Assembly (NCBI RefSeq): GCF_031626495.1
Contig: NZ_JAMQOJ010000006.1
Coordinates: 62,001-126,000, forward strand
DNA: 64,000 nt
Reading direction: 5' to 3'
From: Natrinema sp031626495
GTDB taxonomy: Archaea; Halobacteriota; Halobacteria; Halobacteriales; Natrialbaceae
Shown here: positions 51,697 to 60,908 of the stretch, piece by piece
Numbering within the stretch: position 1 is the stretch's first letter
Layout of the letters: each line of letters begins with the position of its first letter
The notes under the pieces: model-generated
Seen by the model: the letters and a program-made list of their open reading frames with translations, nothing else
The model's database searches: none
Told to the model about the DNA's origin: nothing
Position numbers and translations under genes: made by a program

Positions 51697-52458
51697 ATGA
51701 GTGAACATAACATCCGCGTTGAAGAATCGGACGGACGAGCCACGGTCACGATCGATCGGCCCGAGAAAGCCAACTCCCTCACCGGCGCAATGTTCGTCGA
51801 GATCGGCGACGCGGTCGCCGAGTTAGCGGACGCCGGCGTCGATGTGGTGACGATCCGCGGCGCGGACGGGACCTTTTCCGCCGGCGTGGACATGTCGGAC
51901 GTCCCCGAGTGGGGATCGGAGAATCCGCTCGCCGTTCGCGACCAGCTCGAATCGGTCCACGACGCGCTGCGGACCATCGAGGAACTGGACGCGCCCGTCG
52001 TCGCCGCGCTCGAGGGGCACGTGCTCGGCGGCGGCCTCGAGCTGGCTCTCGCCTGCGATATCCGTATCGCAGACGACTCCGCCCGGTTCGGGCTGCCGGA
52101 GTCCGAGATGGGCCTCGCGATGGACCTCGGCGGCGCACAGAAGCTTCCTGGATTCGTCGGCGAGGGGCTGACGAAGTACCTCGTCATGACCGGTCGATCG
52201 ATCGACGCCGAGCGCGCCTACGACGCGGGGCTGATCGAAGAACTCCACGACGCGTCGTCGTTCGACGCCGAACTGCGGGCGCTCGAGGACGATCTCGCCG
52301 GAAAGCCCACATACGTCCACGGACTCGCCAAGCGCCAAGTTCACTCGGCCCGGCCGCCGAACATAGAGGAGTCGATGCAGCAGGCGATCCACCACGCCAT
52401 CGCCGCTTATCAGGAGGAAGAGACCCAGCGACGGGTCACCGACTTCCTCGAGGACTGA
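51697..52458 (+). CDS. Crotonase-fold (enoyl-CoA hydratase/isomerase) protein
   Basis: 253 residues. FSAGVDMSDVPEWG and GHVLGGGLELALACDIR form the CoA and oxyanion site. The first hydratase glutamate is kept (GLPESEMGLAMDLGGAQ) but the second is not: the MEM-type helix reads TKYLVMTG. One-glutamate crotonases include isomerases and hydrolases, so the reaction is uncertain. The start context ATTGGTATGAGT resembles that of the ACAD10/11-type gene. Convergent with the hydratase at 52472, 13 bases apart. Confidence 0.87.
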   Translation: MSEHNIRVEESDGRATVTIDRPEKANSLTGAMFVEIGDAVAELADAGVDVVTIRGADGTFSAGVDMSDVPEWGSENPLAVRDQLESVHDALRTIEELDAPVVAALEGHVLGGGLELALACDIRIADDSARFGLPESEMGLAMDLGGAQKLPGFVGEGLTKYLVMTGRSIDAERAYDAGLIEELHDASSFDAELRALEDDLAGKPTYVHGLAKRQVHSARPPNIEESMQQAIHHAIAAYQEEETQRRVTDFLED

Positions 52459-52471
52459 TCGCGTTCCGCGG

Positions 52472-53260
52472 CTATCGCCCCTCGAACTCCGCGTCCCGTC
52501 CCTCGAGTTGCGCTTCGAACCCCTCTTTCCGGTCGCGTGTCCCGTACACCTGCATCGCCAGCCTGTGTTCGGTCGAGAGGCCGTCCTCGAGGGGGACGTC
52601 GAACGTCGCCTGGAACGCCTCGAGGGCGTTCTCGAGGCCCAGCGGTGCCTTCTCGGTCAGCTCGTCGGCCAGTTCCCTCGCTCGGTCGTCGACCTCCGCT
52701 TCGGGGACGACGTCCGTGACGAGGTTACACTGCGCCGCCTCTTCGGGATCGATGTAGTCGCCCGTCAGGACCAGTTCTTTCGCTTTTCCGAGCCCGACGA
52801 TCCGCGGCAGGCGCTGGGTGGAGCCCTGGTGGGGGAAGATGCCCAGATTCACCTCGATGATGCCATACTTCGCCTCCTCGCCCAGCACGCGGAGGTCCGC
52901 GGGGAGGGTCAGCTCAAACCCGCCGGCGATGCCGGCGCCTTTGATGCCCGCGACGATGGGGGTCGTCGTCTCGTCGATCGTGTCCAGCAGCTCGCGGAAC
53001 GCGCGGTGGAACTCGTCGTGGTCCGCCACGTCCTTCGCGTGCATCATCTCGAGCTGGAACCCGGCACAGAACACCGAGCCCTCGCCGAGCAGGGTCGCCG
53101 CGCGAACGTCGTCGTCGGCGTCTACGTTCTCGATAGCGGCCGTGAGGTCCGCGACTGTCGCTTCGTTCATGGCGTTTCGCTTCTCCGGGCGAGCGATGAT
53201 CACGTCGGCGCGGTGGCCGTCGTGCTCGATACGGACGTGGCCGTTTCCGATTTCGGACAT
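52472..53260 (-). CDS. Enoyl-CoA hydratase/isomerase family protein
   Basis: 262 residues. FCAGFQLEMMHA and GAGIAGGFELTLPADLR frame the active site; both glutamates are present (YGIIEVNLGIFPHQG and AKELVLTGD), although the usual Pro before the first Glu is Ile. HQGSTQ replaces the common GAGGTQ turn, as in some methylglutaconyl- or feruloyl-type relatives. Hydration of an enoyl-CoA is the likely reaction. It is the last gene of the minus-strand run that starts with the ligase at 60695, and follows the cyclase gene by 75 bases. Confidence 0.88.
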   Translation of the reverse strand: MSEIGNGHVRIEHDGHRADVIIARPEKRNAMNEATVADLTAAIENVDADDDVRAATLLGEGSVFCAGFQLEMMHAKDVADHDEFHRAFRELLDTIDETTTPIVAGIKGAGIAGGFELTLPADLRVLGEEAKYGIIEVNLGIFPHQGSTQRLPRIVGLGKAKELVLTGDYIDPEEAAQCNLVTDVVPEAEVDDRARELADELTEKAPLGLENALEAFQATFDVPLEDGLSTEHRLAMQVYGTRDRKEGFEAQLEGRDAEFEGR

Positions 53261-53335
53261 ACGAGGTTCTTATTCGGCAACAGCAAAAACGTTTTGTCGC
53301 TCACACTCGAGCGACAGGTCAGAACTCGTGATTTC

Positions 53336-54019
53336 CTACGGCGAGGTCGTTCGGGTCGCCACGAATCGCGCTGGTGCTCCGTCGCCCCCCGCGAGAGCCA
53401 GCGGAAAGCCGAAGACGATCGGACGAGTGCCGACCAGCGAACGCGGGATCCTGAGGTGTTCCGCGATGAGGACGCCCTCGGCCAGCAGCGTCTGATGGAC
53501 GGGATAGTCGTCCCAGTCGTCGGGCCGCGTCGCCCGGGGCCGATCGGGACTCGGAGTGTCCACGGCCAGCAGCGACACGTCCTGCTCGAGCAACCAGTCG
53601 CCGACGTCGGCCGCGAGCCACGGATAGCGCTCGTACTCCTCGTCGCCGTAGCGCTCGCCCCAGCCCGTCCGGACGAGGAGAACGTCTCCTGATCGAACGT
53701 CGTCCGCGGCCGCCGCCAACTCGTCCACAGTGATCGCCTCGGACTCGTCGCGGCTCACGTCCGCAACAGTCGCGTCGCCGACGAAGCGCTCGAGCGACAG
53801 CTCGTCGATCGTCGCACCGTTCGGAATCATGTGGCGGGGCGCGTCGACGTGCGTCCCGACGTGGGTCGGCGTTCCGATCCACTGGGCGTTGACGCCGTCG
53901 CGATCGACGTCGCTGAGCGTCTCGAACTCGGGCGCCGGGAGCGCCGCCGAGTGCGGTACGTCGGCGTCGAACGGCTGGGTGAGGTCTATCCAGTCAGCGT
54001 TATCGAATCGGTTAGTCAT
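53336..54019 (-). CDS. Cyclase-family (kynurenine-formamidase-like) metal hydrolase
   Basis: 227 residues from MTNRFDNADW (ATG 54019). The family metal motif HVGTHVDAPRHM (HxGTHxDxPxH) is present, with VDTPSPDR and a late HQTLLAEGVLIAEHL region providing further ligands, as in kynurenine formamidase and the polyketide/isatin hydrolase relatives. It hydrolyses a C-N or C-O bond in a ring or amide. In an operon with a transporter, ligase and hydratase it could open a cyclic intermediate such as a lactone or lactam. The frame continues 19 codons upstream over the end of livF, but 54019 is the natural start. Confidence 0.87.
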   Translation of the reverse strand: MTNRFDNADWIDLTQPFDADVPHSAALPAPEFETLSDVDRDGVNAQWIGTPTHVGTHVDAPRHMIPNGATIDELSLERFVGDATVADVSRDESEAITVDELAAAADDVRSGDVLLVRTGWGERYGDEEYERYPWLAADVGDWLLEQDVSLLAVDTPSPDRPRATRPDDWDDYPVHQTLLAEGVLIAEHLRIPRSLVGTRPIVFGFPLALAGGDGAPARFVATRTTSP

Positions 54020-54065
54020 CGGTCTCTCTGAAGGTGGTATATGGGGAGCCGCGGTCGGTGACCGG

Positions 54066-54785
54066 TCAGCCGCCACCGATGATCTGCATCAGCTCTTCGT
54101 CGTCGGTAATCTCTCCGGCCACGTCCGTCTCGGCGATGATCTCGCCGCGTTCGATGACGTACAGCCGGTCGACGAAGTCTTTGACCTGATTGATCTGCGA
54201 TTCGGCGACGAACACGGCGATGCCGAGCTCGTCACGGATCACCGAGATGCTCTCGGTGAGGTCTTGCTTGATGCTCGGCGCGAGGCCCTCGAACGGTTCG
54301 TCCAACAGGACCAGCTCCGGCTCGGCGACGAGCGCGCGAGAGACGGTGACCATCTGCTGTTGGCCGCCGGAGAGCTTCCCCGCTGGCTGATCGAGGAACC
54401 GCTCCATGGCGGGGAAGATATCGAGGACGACCTCGAGACGGTCGTCGATATCGATTCCGTCGTCGTCGCTCCCCCACAGCGCCATTTCGATGTTCTCTCG
54501 TGCCGTCAGCTTCGATATCAACCGCCGGTCTTCGGGGGCGAAGCCGATGCCGAGGCGCTTGCGCTCGTGCGTCGGGTACACCGTGATGTCCTCGCCGCGG
54601 AACGACACCGAGCCGCGCTGGACGTGTTGGAGCCCCATCACGGATTTGAACGTCGAGGTCTTCCCGGCACCGTTCCGACCGATGATCCCGACGACTTCGG
54701 TCTCGTCGACCGCCAGGTCGATCTCGCGGAGGACAGTGATGCCCTCGATCGATGCATCGAGTCCCTCTAGTTCGAGCAGCATCAC
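54066..54785 (-). CDS. livF: Liv-type ABC transporter ATP-binding protein (LivF)
   Basis: 239 residues. Walker A GRNGAGKTS at about 36-44, signature LSGGQQQ, Walker B ELVLLDEPFEGLAP, then the switch His region is replaced by VAESQINQ, typical of LivF. Its start ATGATG overlaps the livG stop by four bases. It drives uptake through the LivHM permease. Liv-type systems carry branched-chain amino acids, but also urea, amides and aromatic or dicarboxylic acids, and the gene company here points to an organic acid. Confidence 0.93.
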   Translation of the reverse strand: MMLLELEGLDASIEGITVLREIDLAVDETEVVGIIGRNGAGKTSTFKSVMGLQHVQRGSVSFRGEDITVYPTHERKRLGIGFAPEDRRLISKLTARENIEMALWGSDDDGIDIDDRLEVVLDIFPAMERFLDQPAGKLSGGQQQMVTVSRALVAEPELVLLDEPFEGLAPSIKQDLTESISVIRDELGIAVFVAESQINQVKDFVDRLYVIERGEIIAETDVAGEITDDEELMQIIGGG

Positions 54786-55528
54786 TCTTCACCCCGAATA
54801 CGCTGTTTGACCGTCTCGTCCTCGAGCACTTCCTCCGGCGAGCCGTCGATTATCTTTCGGCCCTGATCCATTGCGACGACGCGCTCGGCGTAGTCGGCGA
54901 TGAGTTCCATGTCGTGCTCGATGAACAACACGGCTGAGTCGGACGTCTCGAAGTAGTTCTGCAGTCGGTCCATGATCGCGTACTTATTTTCGGTGGCGAC
55001 GCCGCTCGTCGGTTCGTCGAGGATGAGCAGTTTCGGTCGCATGGCGACGCTCATACAGACGTCGAGGATCTTCTTGTCGCCGTGGGGAATCGCTTCGGCG
55101 TACGCCTCTTGCTGATCGGCGAGGCCGAACTCGTCCAGCAGCGCGATCGCTTCGGCGCGAGTGTCGTTCTCCCAGTTGAGTACGGTAAACAGGGAGTTGT
55201 TCCGCTGCTCTCGGGAGAGGATCGCCGACCGGACGTTCTCGACCAGCGTGAGATCGTCGCAGACTCGCGGGATCTGGAACGACCGGACCAGCCCCGCCCT
55301 CGCGCGATCGTGGACCGGCGATCCGTTCAGCTGTCTCCCGTTGAAGACGATATCCCCGGCTGTCGGATCGAGAACGCCGGTGAGCAGGTTGACGAAGGTC
55401 GTCTTGCCGGCCCCGTTCGGACCGATGATCCCGACGATCTCGCCGCTACCGATCTCGAAATCCATCTCGTCGACAGCCCTGAGATCGCCGAACTCCTTCG
55501 TCAACTTCTGTGTTTCGAGTACCGACAT
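54782..55528 (-). CDS. livG: Liv-type ABC transporter ATP-binding protein (LivG)
   Basis: 248 residues. Walker A GPNGAGKTT, Walker B KLLILDEPTSGV, switch FIEHDMELI. The usual LPYGDQR-type signature reads IPHGDKKILDVCMS, a moderate variant seen in this subfamily. It overlaps livM by one base and livF by four. Forms the ATPase pair with LivF. Confidence 0.93.
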   Translation of the reverse strand: MSVLETQKLTKEFGDLRAVDEMDFEIGSGEIVGIIGPNGAGKTTFVNLLTGVLDPTAGDIVFNGRQLNGSPVHDRARAGLVRSFQIPRVCDDLTLVENVRSAILSREQRNNSLFTVLNWENDTRAEAIALLDEFGLADQQEAYAEAIPHGDKKILDVCMSVAMRPKLLILDEPTSGVATENKYAIMDRLQNYFETSDSAVLFIEHDMELIADYAERVVAMDQGRKIIDGSPEEVLEDETVKQRIRGEE

Positions 55529-56568
55529 TATCGCTCACCTCCGTCATTTCGATACTGACGAACGCGCCGACGGACACGGGCGCCTATGCCCGAGAGCCCC
55601 TCGGGTTCGAACACGATCACGAGGAACAGGACGAGCCCCATCAGGAAGTGCCAGTACTCAGTCAGCTGTTGAGCCTGACTGCGGATGAGGATGAACGCTC
55701 CTGCCCCAGTGATGGGTCCGAAGAACCATCCCGTGCCGCCGAGGACGGTCATGAACGCCAGTTCGCCGGAGCGAGACCAGTGGAGGACGGTCCCGGGCGT
55801 GACGTGGCCGTTGAGAATGGCGTACATCGCACCCCCCAAGCCGGTGAACAGACCCGACACGATGCTCGCGTACCAGCGGTAGCGTCGAACTGGAATTCCG
55901 ATGGCTCGCGCCCGTTCCGGGTCGTCGCGGATCGTCTTGAGCGTGAGGCCGAAGGGGGAGTGCATGAACGTCCACAGCAGTACCATCGTGATCACGAACG
56001 CGATCAGGATGACGTAGTAGAGGACGCCCATCAGGTAGCCCGCGTACCCCCAGCTCGCGAGGTAGTCGACGCCGGCGATGGTCGGCGTCGTGATCGGAAC
56101 GCCGTCGGTCCCGCCGGTGACGGTGTAGAGCTTCACCGTGATCACGTAGATCAGGTGAGCGAGCGCCAACATCAACAGCGCGTAATACACTTCGGTGTGT
56201 CGGACTGAGATGTACCCGATGACGACTGCGATTAGGCCCGCTGTGAGGACGCCGAGGGGCACGAGCAGCAGTAGCTCACTCATTCCGGTGTACTCCATCG
56301 CGAGGCCGATCGCGTACGCCGAGCCGCCGAAGAACGCCGCGTGCCCGAACGACAGCAGTCCGGTATAGCCGAGCAGGACGTTGTACGCGAGTGCGGCGAT
56401 GGCGAACGCGAGGATCTGGCCGAGCAAGAACACCTCGTACTGGCCCGTCCCGGGCAGGTAGGGGAAGGCGAACGCGCCGACGAGGAGCACGGCGCCCGCC
56501 ACGCTGGCCGGGTTACGGAGGCGTTGCCTGATGTCGATCGCGATTCCGGTGGTGGTATCCTGACTCAT
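55528..56568 (-). CDS. livM: Liv-type ABC transporter permease (LivM)
   Basis: 346 residues, highly hydrophobic with about eight to ten membrane segments after a short cytoplasmic start. NVLLGYTGLLSFGHAAFFGGSAYA and the EAA-type loop around TLKTIRDDPERARAIGIPVRRYRW mark the LivM family. Overlaps livH by four bases. It forms the translocation path with LivH. The C-terminus is basic, as usual for a cytoplasmic tail. Confidence 0.93.
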   Translation of the reverse strand: MSQDTTTGIAIDIRQRLRNPASVAGAVLLVGAFAFPYLPGTGQYEVFLLGQILAFAIAALAYNVLLGYTGLLSFGHAAFFGGSAYAIGLAMEYTGMSELLLLVPLGVLTAGLIAVVIGYISVRHTEVYYALLMLALAHLIYVITVKLYTVTGGTDGVPITTPTIAGVDYLASWGYAGYLMGVLYYVILIAFVITMVLLWTFMHSPFGLTLKTIRDDPERARAIGIPVRRYRWYASIVSGLFTGLGGAMYAILNGHVTPGTVLHWSRSGELAFMTVLGGTGWFFGPITGAGAFILIRSQAQQLTEYWHFLMGLVLFLVIVFEPEGLSGIGARVRRRVRQYRNDGGER

Positions 56569-57488
56569 ACTTCGATCTCTCCGAACAGGCCGGTCGGTTT
56601 GACCAGCATCACGGCCGCCATCAGCAGGAACACGATGGCGAGCTCTAACACTGGCACGTAGTACGACCCGTACGCTTGCACCATCCCGATGATGAGGGAG
56701 GCGGCGATCGCTCCTTTGAGGCTCCCCAGTCCGCCGATGACCAACACGGCGAACGCGAGGATGACGAACTCGAACGCGAGGCCGGTCGTCATAGAGGCGG
56801 TGGGCAGGTAGAGCGCGCCACCGAGCGCCGCTAGCGCGATACCGATGACGAACACTTTGAGGTGGATCGACCGCGTGTCGATTCCGGTGAAGCTAACGGC
56901 CTCGTCGTCCTCGGCCATCGCGAGCGTGATCTTCCCGAGACGCGTCTCTTCGAAGAAGTAGTAGAGCGTCGCAGCGACCAAGGCGGTGACGAGGATGGTC
57001 AGTACTGCCCACCACGGGTACGTCTGTCCGGACAGATTGAACGTTCCGAGGAGGTTCGACGGCGCCGTCGCGCTCACCGGCTGTCCGCCCCAGACGTACT
57101 TCATTGCGTCTTCCATCATCAGAATAACGCCGAACGTCGCCAGCAGCTGGTAGTCGTCTTCCAGACCGTACAGCGGCCGGAACGCGGTCCGTTCCATCGC
57201 CAGGCCGATCGCCGAAACGACCGCCGGCACGACGATGACCAACAGCACGAGAAAGACGACGAATAACCCCGCGAAGCCGAGGGCACCGCCGATCGCCCCG
57301 ACGGTCGCGTGAATGAGACTCGCCGCCAGATACGCCCCGAGGGGCAGGAAGGCAGCGTGGGCAAGGTTCAGGAAGTTGAGCATGCCGTATATCAGCGACA
57401 GCCCAGTGCCGAGCAGGAATAACGTCGCGGCTCCCGATAACCCGTTGAGGATTATTATCAACTGTTCGCTGATGAATTGGTGGATCAT
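56565..57488 (-). CDS. livH: Liv-type ABC transporter permease (LivH)
   Basis: 307 residues, about eight membrane segments. GLSLIYGMLNFLNLAHAAFLPLGAYLA is the diagnostic LivH start region; GKITLAMAEDDEAVSFTGID is the EAA loop and FAVLVIGGLGSLKGAIAASLIIG is typical of the C-terminal half. Starts 22 bases after the end of the binding-protein gene. Confidence 0.93.
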   Translation of the reverse strand: MIHQFISEQLIIILNGLSGAATLFLLGTGLSLIYGMLNFLNLAHAAFLPLGAYLAASLIHATVGAIGGALGFAGLFVVFLVLLVIVVPAVVSAIGLAMERTAFRPLYGLEDDYQLLATFGVILMMEDAMKYVWGGQPVSATAPSNLLGTFNLSGQTYPWWAVLTILVTALVAATLYYFFEETRLGKITLAMAEDDEAVSFTGIDTRSIHLKVFVIGIALAALGGALYLPTASMTTGLAFEFVILAFAVLVIGGLGSLKGAIAASLIIGMVQAYGSYYVPVLELAIVFLLMAAVMLVKPTGLFGEIEV

Positions 57489-57510
57489 AGTTTGGCCTAC
57501 TGACGGTGGG

Positions 57511-58872
57511 TTAGAAACTGTCGATCCACTCGGAGGTGGTCATCGACGCCGGCGGATTAACGTATTCGGGAGTGATCCAGACGGTGTCCCGGAGGGCGAC
57601 GCGACCATCTCGCTGCTCCGAAAATCCGTAGAAGGACGGTTCGACGACGTTGTGACTCCCCTGCGGCATATTGACGAACCCACTCGGCGAGTTAAAGCCG
57701 ATACCCTCCATCGACTTCACCCACTGGTCTTTCGTCGGGTACTGACCGCTCAGGTTGTACGCTCGTTCGATCGAGTAGACGTACGCCCAGATCGCCTGCC
57801 AAGCGTGGAAGGCCCCGTGAGCGTACGGCGGTTCGTTGTACTCGTTTTGGTAATTCTTGACGAATTCCTCGTGGAGCGTATTCCACTGCTGATCGCCGAA
57901 CGGATAGTGCGGGCCACGAGCGCCGAAAAGGATTCCCTCCGGGATTTCGTCCGGAATGTTCCCGATAACGTGACTCCCCGCGGTGAAACAGGGGATGGTA
58001 TCGTCGAACAGGCCCTGGTTGTTCGCCTGTGTGATGAAGTTCACAGCATCACCGCCCCAGTGACTCGAGTAGATAAAGTCCGGGTTGATGTCGTTGAGCG
58101 CACTGATCGTCGAACTGTAATCGTCGTTCGGGAACGGAGTGAACCGCGACTCGACGAGTTCGACGTCGATTCCCAGACTCTCGACGGCCTGACTGAAGAG
58201 GTCCCAGTTGTTTCGACCGAAGGCGTAGTCCTGATTGACACCGGCGACGGTCTGGACATCGGGGAGCGCGTTCTGCAGCAGCCGTGCCGCACCGACGGCG
58301 TCCGTCGAACTGCTCGCACACGTTCGGAACACGTACTGTGGGTCTTTATTCGCTTTGTCGAACAGGTCCGTCGTCCCCGTGTCCCAGACGACCGTCGGCT
58401 GACCGAGCTCCTCTGCGATCGGGGCGACCGATAGGATGTTCGCGCTCGAGATGTAGCCGACGATCACGTCGAAGTCCTCCTGTGTCGCCAGCCGCCGGTA
58501 CTGCTGGACGACCTCGTCGACGTTCTCGTCGAACTCCTCCATCTCGATCTCCCGCTCGCCCAGGATCCCACCCTCCTGGTTGATCCGGTCGACGACCATC
58601 CGCGCGGACTGCATCATCGGCGTACCGAACACGGAGGCCGGACCGGACGTGAACCCGATGCAGGCCATTCGGAGCGGTTCGCTGGGAATTTCGCCGCCGC
58701 CCGTACTGCCGCCACCCTGTTGCGCGGGGTTGCTACAGCCGGCGAGCCCCATTGACGCCGCGACGGTCGCCGTACCTGCGCCTTTCATAAAGCGCCGCCG
58801 ACCGATTTTCTCTCTGATATTTGGCACTCCGCTCTTTACGATCTCTCCGTCTGGATCAAATGACGATGCCAT
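57511..58872 (-). CDS. Liv-type substrate-binding lipoprotein with Tat signal
   Basis: 453 residues from the ATG at 58872. The twin-arginine motif RRRFMK (25-30) and lipobox LAGC (Cys46) show Tat export and lipid anchoring, normal for haloarchaeal binding proteins. The rest is a periplasmic-binding-protein fold of the LivJ/ANF type (IGFTSGPASVFG, INQEGGILGEREIEM, SPVGEIGVRYEG-like ends are not present). It captures the solute outside the cell. A TATA-like box at 58897-58905 supports 58872; a second in-frame ATG at 58890 would lie too near the box. Confidence 0.92.
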   Translation of the reverse strand: MASSFDPDGEIVKSGVPNIREKIGRRRFMKGAGTATVAASMGLAGCSNPAQQGGGSTGGGEIPSEPLRMACIGFTSGPASVFGTPMMQSARMVVDRINQEGGILGEREIEMEEFDENVDEVVQQYRRLATQEDFDVIVGYISSANILSVAPIAEELGQPTVVWDTGTTDLFDKANKDPQYVFRTCASSSTDAVGAARLLQNALPDVQTVAGVNQDYAFGRNNWDLFSQAVESLGIDVELVESRFTPFPNDDYSSTISALNDINPDFIYSSHWGGDAVNFITQANNQGLFDDTIPCFTAGSHVIGNIPDEIPEGILFGARGPHYPFGDQQWNTLHEEFVKNYQNEYNEPPYAHGAFHAWQAIWAYVYSIERAYNLSGQYPTKDQWVKSMEGIGFNSPSGFVNMPQGSHNVVEPSFYGFSEQRDGRVALRDTVWITPEYVNPPASMTTSEWIDSF

Positions 58873-58896
58873 CGTGTGCCGAATTAGCATGGTACA

Positions 58897-58905
58897 TGAT
58901 AAACA
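58897..58905 (-). promoter_or_regulatory. TATA-like box for the binding-protein gene
   Basis: TGTTTATCA on the minus strand centres 29 bases before the ATG at 58872. The transporter can therefore be transcribed separately from the ligase upstream. Confidence 0.5.
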
Positions 58906-59012
58906 TTATCCCTAGGATGAAACAGTATCGTAATGACAGTTAAGAGCAGAATATGTTAGATACGGATGATATCCCCGCCGATGAAAGGCGAATCGAGAAA
59001 TCGACGAAGCGA

Positions 59013-60695
59013 TCAGAGTATCCCTTCGCGCTCCTCGAGCGAGGTGCGTCGGATCTTTCCGGAGGAAGTTTTGGGGAGTTCGTCGACGAACTCGATCCGC
59101 TGGGGGTACTCGTACTTCGCGAGCCGGTCGCGGACGTCCTGCCGGAGGGACTCCTCGAGACCCTCCGACGCTTCGAACCCGTCCGCGAGCACGACGAACG
59201 CCTTCGGAACCTCACCGCGCTCGTCGTCGGGGACACCGATGACGCCCGCGTCTGCGACCGCGTCGGTGTTCGCTAGCGCCTCCTCTATCTCGACGGGACC
59301 GATGCGGTAGCCCGCGCTGATGATGACGCTGTCCTTCCGCGAGACGAACTCGAGGTAGCCGTCCTCGTCGAGACAGCCGAGGTCTTCCGTGAGCAGCCAG
59401 CCGTTGCGGACCTTCTCGCCCGTCTTGTCCGGTTTGTTCCAATATTCCTTGAAGCAGACCGGATTACCCTCGTATCGGACGGCGATTTCGCCTACGTCGC
59501 CGGTTTCGACCGTCTGTTCGGCCGTCTCCGGATCGACGATCGCGATCTCGTGGCCGGGAGCCCGCCGCCCGATCTTCCCCTCGCGGAACTCAGTGAGTTT
59601 CGTACAGTCGCCGACGAGCATGTTGGCCTCAGTCTGGCCGTACGCTTCGTGGACCGCGGCCCCGTCGAAGACGTCCCGGGCCCACTCCACGATCGACTGT
59701 CCGAGCGATTCGCCGCCGCTGGGGAGACACCGAATGCTGGAGACGTCCCATCGGTCCGGATCGTCCATCTGTTCCATCATTCGGAGGGCTGTCGCCGGGC
59801 CGAAGAAGACGGTGACACCGTAGCGTTCGATGATCCCCATCGCGGTCTCGGGATCGAACTGTTCGTCGGCGCTGTAGGCGACGACCGGGCGCCCATAGAA
59901 CATGGCCGGGAAGACGACGTCGAACAGCGTCGCTACCCAGGCCCACTCCGACGGCGTCCAGAAGACGTCACTGTCGTGCAACTCCATGTTACAGAATCCA
60001 GTGATGACCAGCGGGAGGTTCCCGAGGAGGACCCGGTGTGCGTGTCGGACGCCCTTCGGATCGCCCGTCGTCCCCGACGTGTAGATGATGATGGCGTCGT
60101 CCTCGGCGTCGGTCTCTACGGTCTCGAACTCTCGGGAGTGAGCGTCTACCAACTCCCGGAACGCGACCTCGTCTGCTTCGGGGTCGACATCGCCGACGGT
60201 GACGATGGTCTCCAGCGACGGGGAGTCGGTCGCCACGCTCCGGACCGTCTCGACGTTCGTACCGTCGACGAAACAGGCGACCGCGTCGGCGTCGTTCAGC
60301 CGGTAGGAGACGGCGTCGGTGCCGAACAGCGTACTCAACGGAACGGAAACCGCGCCTAGCTTCCAGCATGCCACGTGCGCGATGACCGTTTCGGGCCGTT
60401 GGCGCATGTTGATGGCGATCCGGTCGCCCCGTTCGACGCCCCGATCACGCATGGCGTTGGCCAGCGCGTTGGTGGCGTTTCGGACCCGCCGGAACGTGTA
60501 CGTTTCACTCCCACCATCGCCGTCGTCGGCGAACAGCGCAACCCTCTCTTCGTCTTCGGCCCAGCGGTCGCACACGTACGTCGCCATATTGAACGTTTCC
60601 GGCACCTCCCACTCGAACTCCTCGAGGAGCCGGTCGTAGTCGTCCCAGTCGCGCTCGTAGAAGTGGTACGCCTCGAGCCGATCCGTGGTACTCAT
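59013..60695 (-). CDS. AMP-forming acyl-CoA ligase
   Basis: 560 residues from the ATG at 60695 (MSTTDRLEAYHFYERDWDDY). A3 IIYTSGTTGDPKG near residue 200, A5 AYGQTEAN, hinge YRIGPVEIEE, lysine loop ELPKTSSGKIRR. It is a close paralogue of the ligase at 17494-19173, sharing the YHFYERxWxxY start and much of the sequence. Being first in the minus-strand run ahead of the binding protein and Liv transporter, it probably activates the imported acid. The frame extends 17 codons upstream without a credible start. Confidence 0.9.
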   Translation of the reverse strand: MSTTDRLEAYHFYERDWDDYDRLLEEFEWEVPETFNMATYVCDRWAEDEERVALFADDGDGGSETYTFRRVRNATNALANAMRDRGVERGDRIAINMRQRPETVIAHVACWKLGAVSVPLSTLFGTDAVSYRLNDADAVACFVDGTNVETVRSVATDSPSLETIVTVGDVDPEADEVAFRELVDAHSREFETVETDAEDDAIIIYTSGTTGDPKGVRHAHRVLLGNLPLVITGFCNMELHDSDVFWTPSEWAWVATLFDVVFPAMFYGRPVVAYSADEQFDPETAMGIIERYGVTVFFGPATALRMMEQMDDPDRWDVSSIRCLPSGGESLGQSIVEWARDVFDGAAVHEAYGQTEANMLVGDCTKLTEFREGKIGRRAPGHEIAIVDPETAEQTVETGDVGEIAVRYEGNPVCFKEYWNKPDKTGEKVRNGWLLTEDLGCLDEDGYLEFVSRKDSVIISAGYRIGPVEIEEALANTDAVADAGVIGVPDDERGEVPKAFVVLADGFEASEGLEESLRQDVRDRLAKYEYPQRIEFVDELPKTSSGKIRRTSLEEREGIL

Positions 60696-60835
60696 ACAGT
60701 GATAGATAACCAGGTGAGTAATACAAGTTATGGTAAGATATATCATGACAAGACGGAGTGGACGGTTCGAATCCGGCGCTCGGCGCTGGTGTCTCTCTCA
60801 GTCTGATCCCGGTCGCCGCCAACCCATCGGTACAA

Positions 60836-60845
60836 CTATAAATAA
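60836..60845 (+). promoter_or_regulatory. TATA-like box for the MFS gene
   Basis: CTATAAATAA about 70 bases before the MFS start. It implies a leader of around 40 bases, which contains a GAGGAG Shine-Dalgarno-like stretch at 60902-60906. Confidence 0.55.
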
Positions 60846-60908
60846 CAGGCTCGGCTAGTTTCCCAGCCAGTACAGTATGCGTACACGTTACTCAGTGGTG
60901 CGAGGAGC

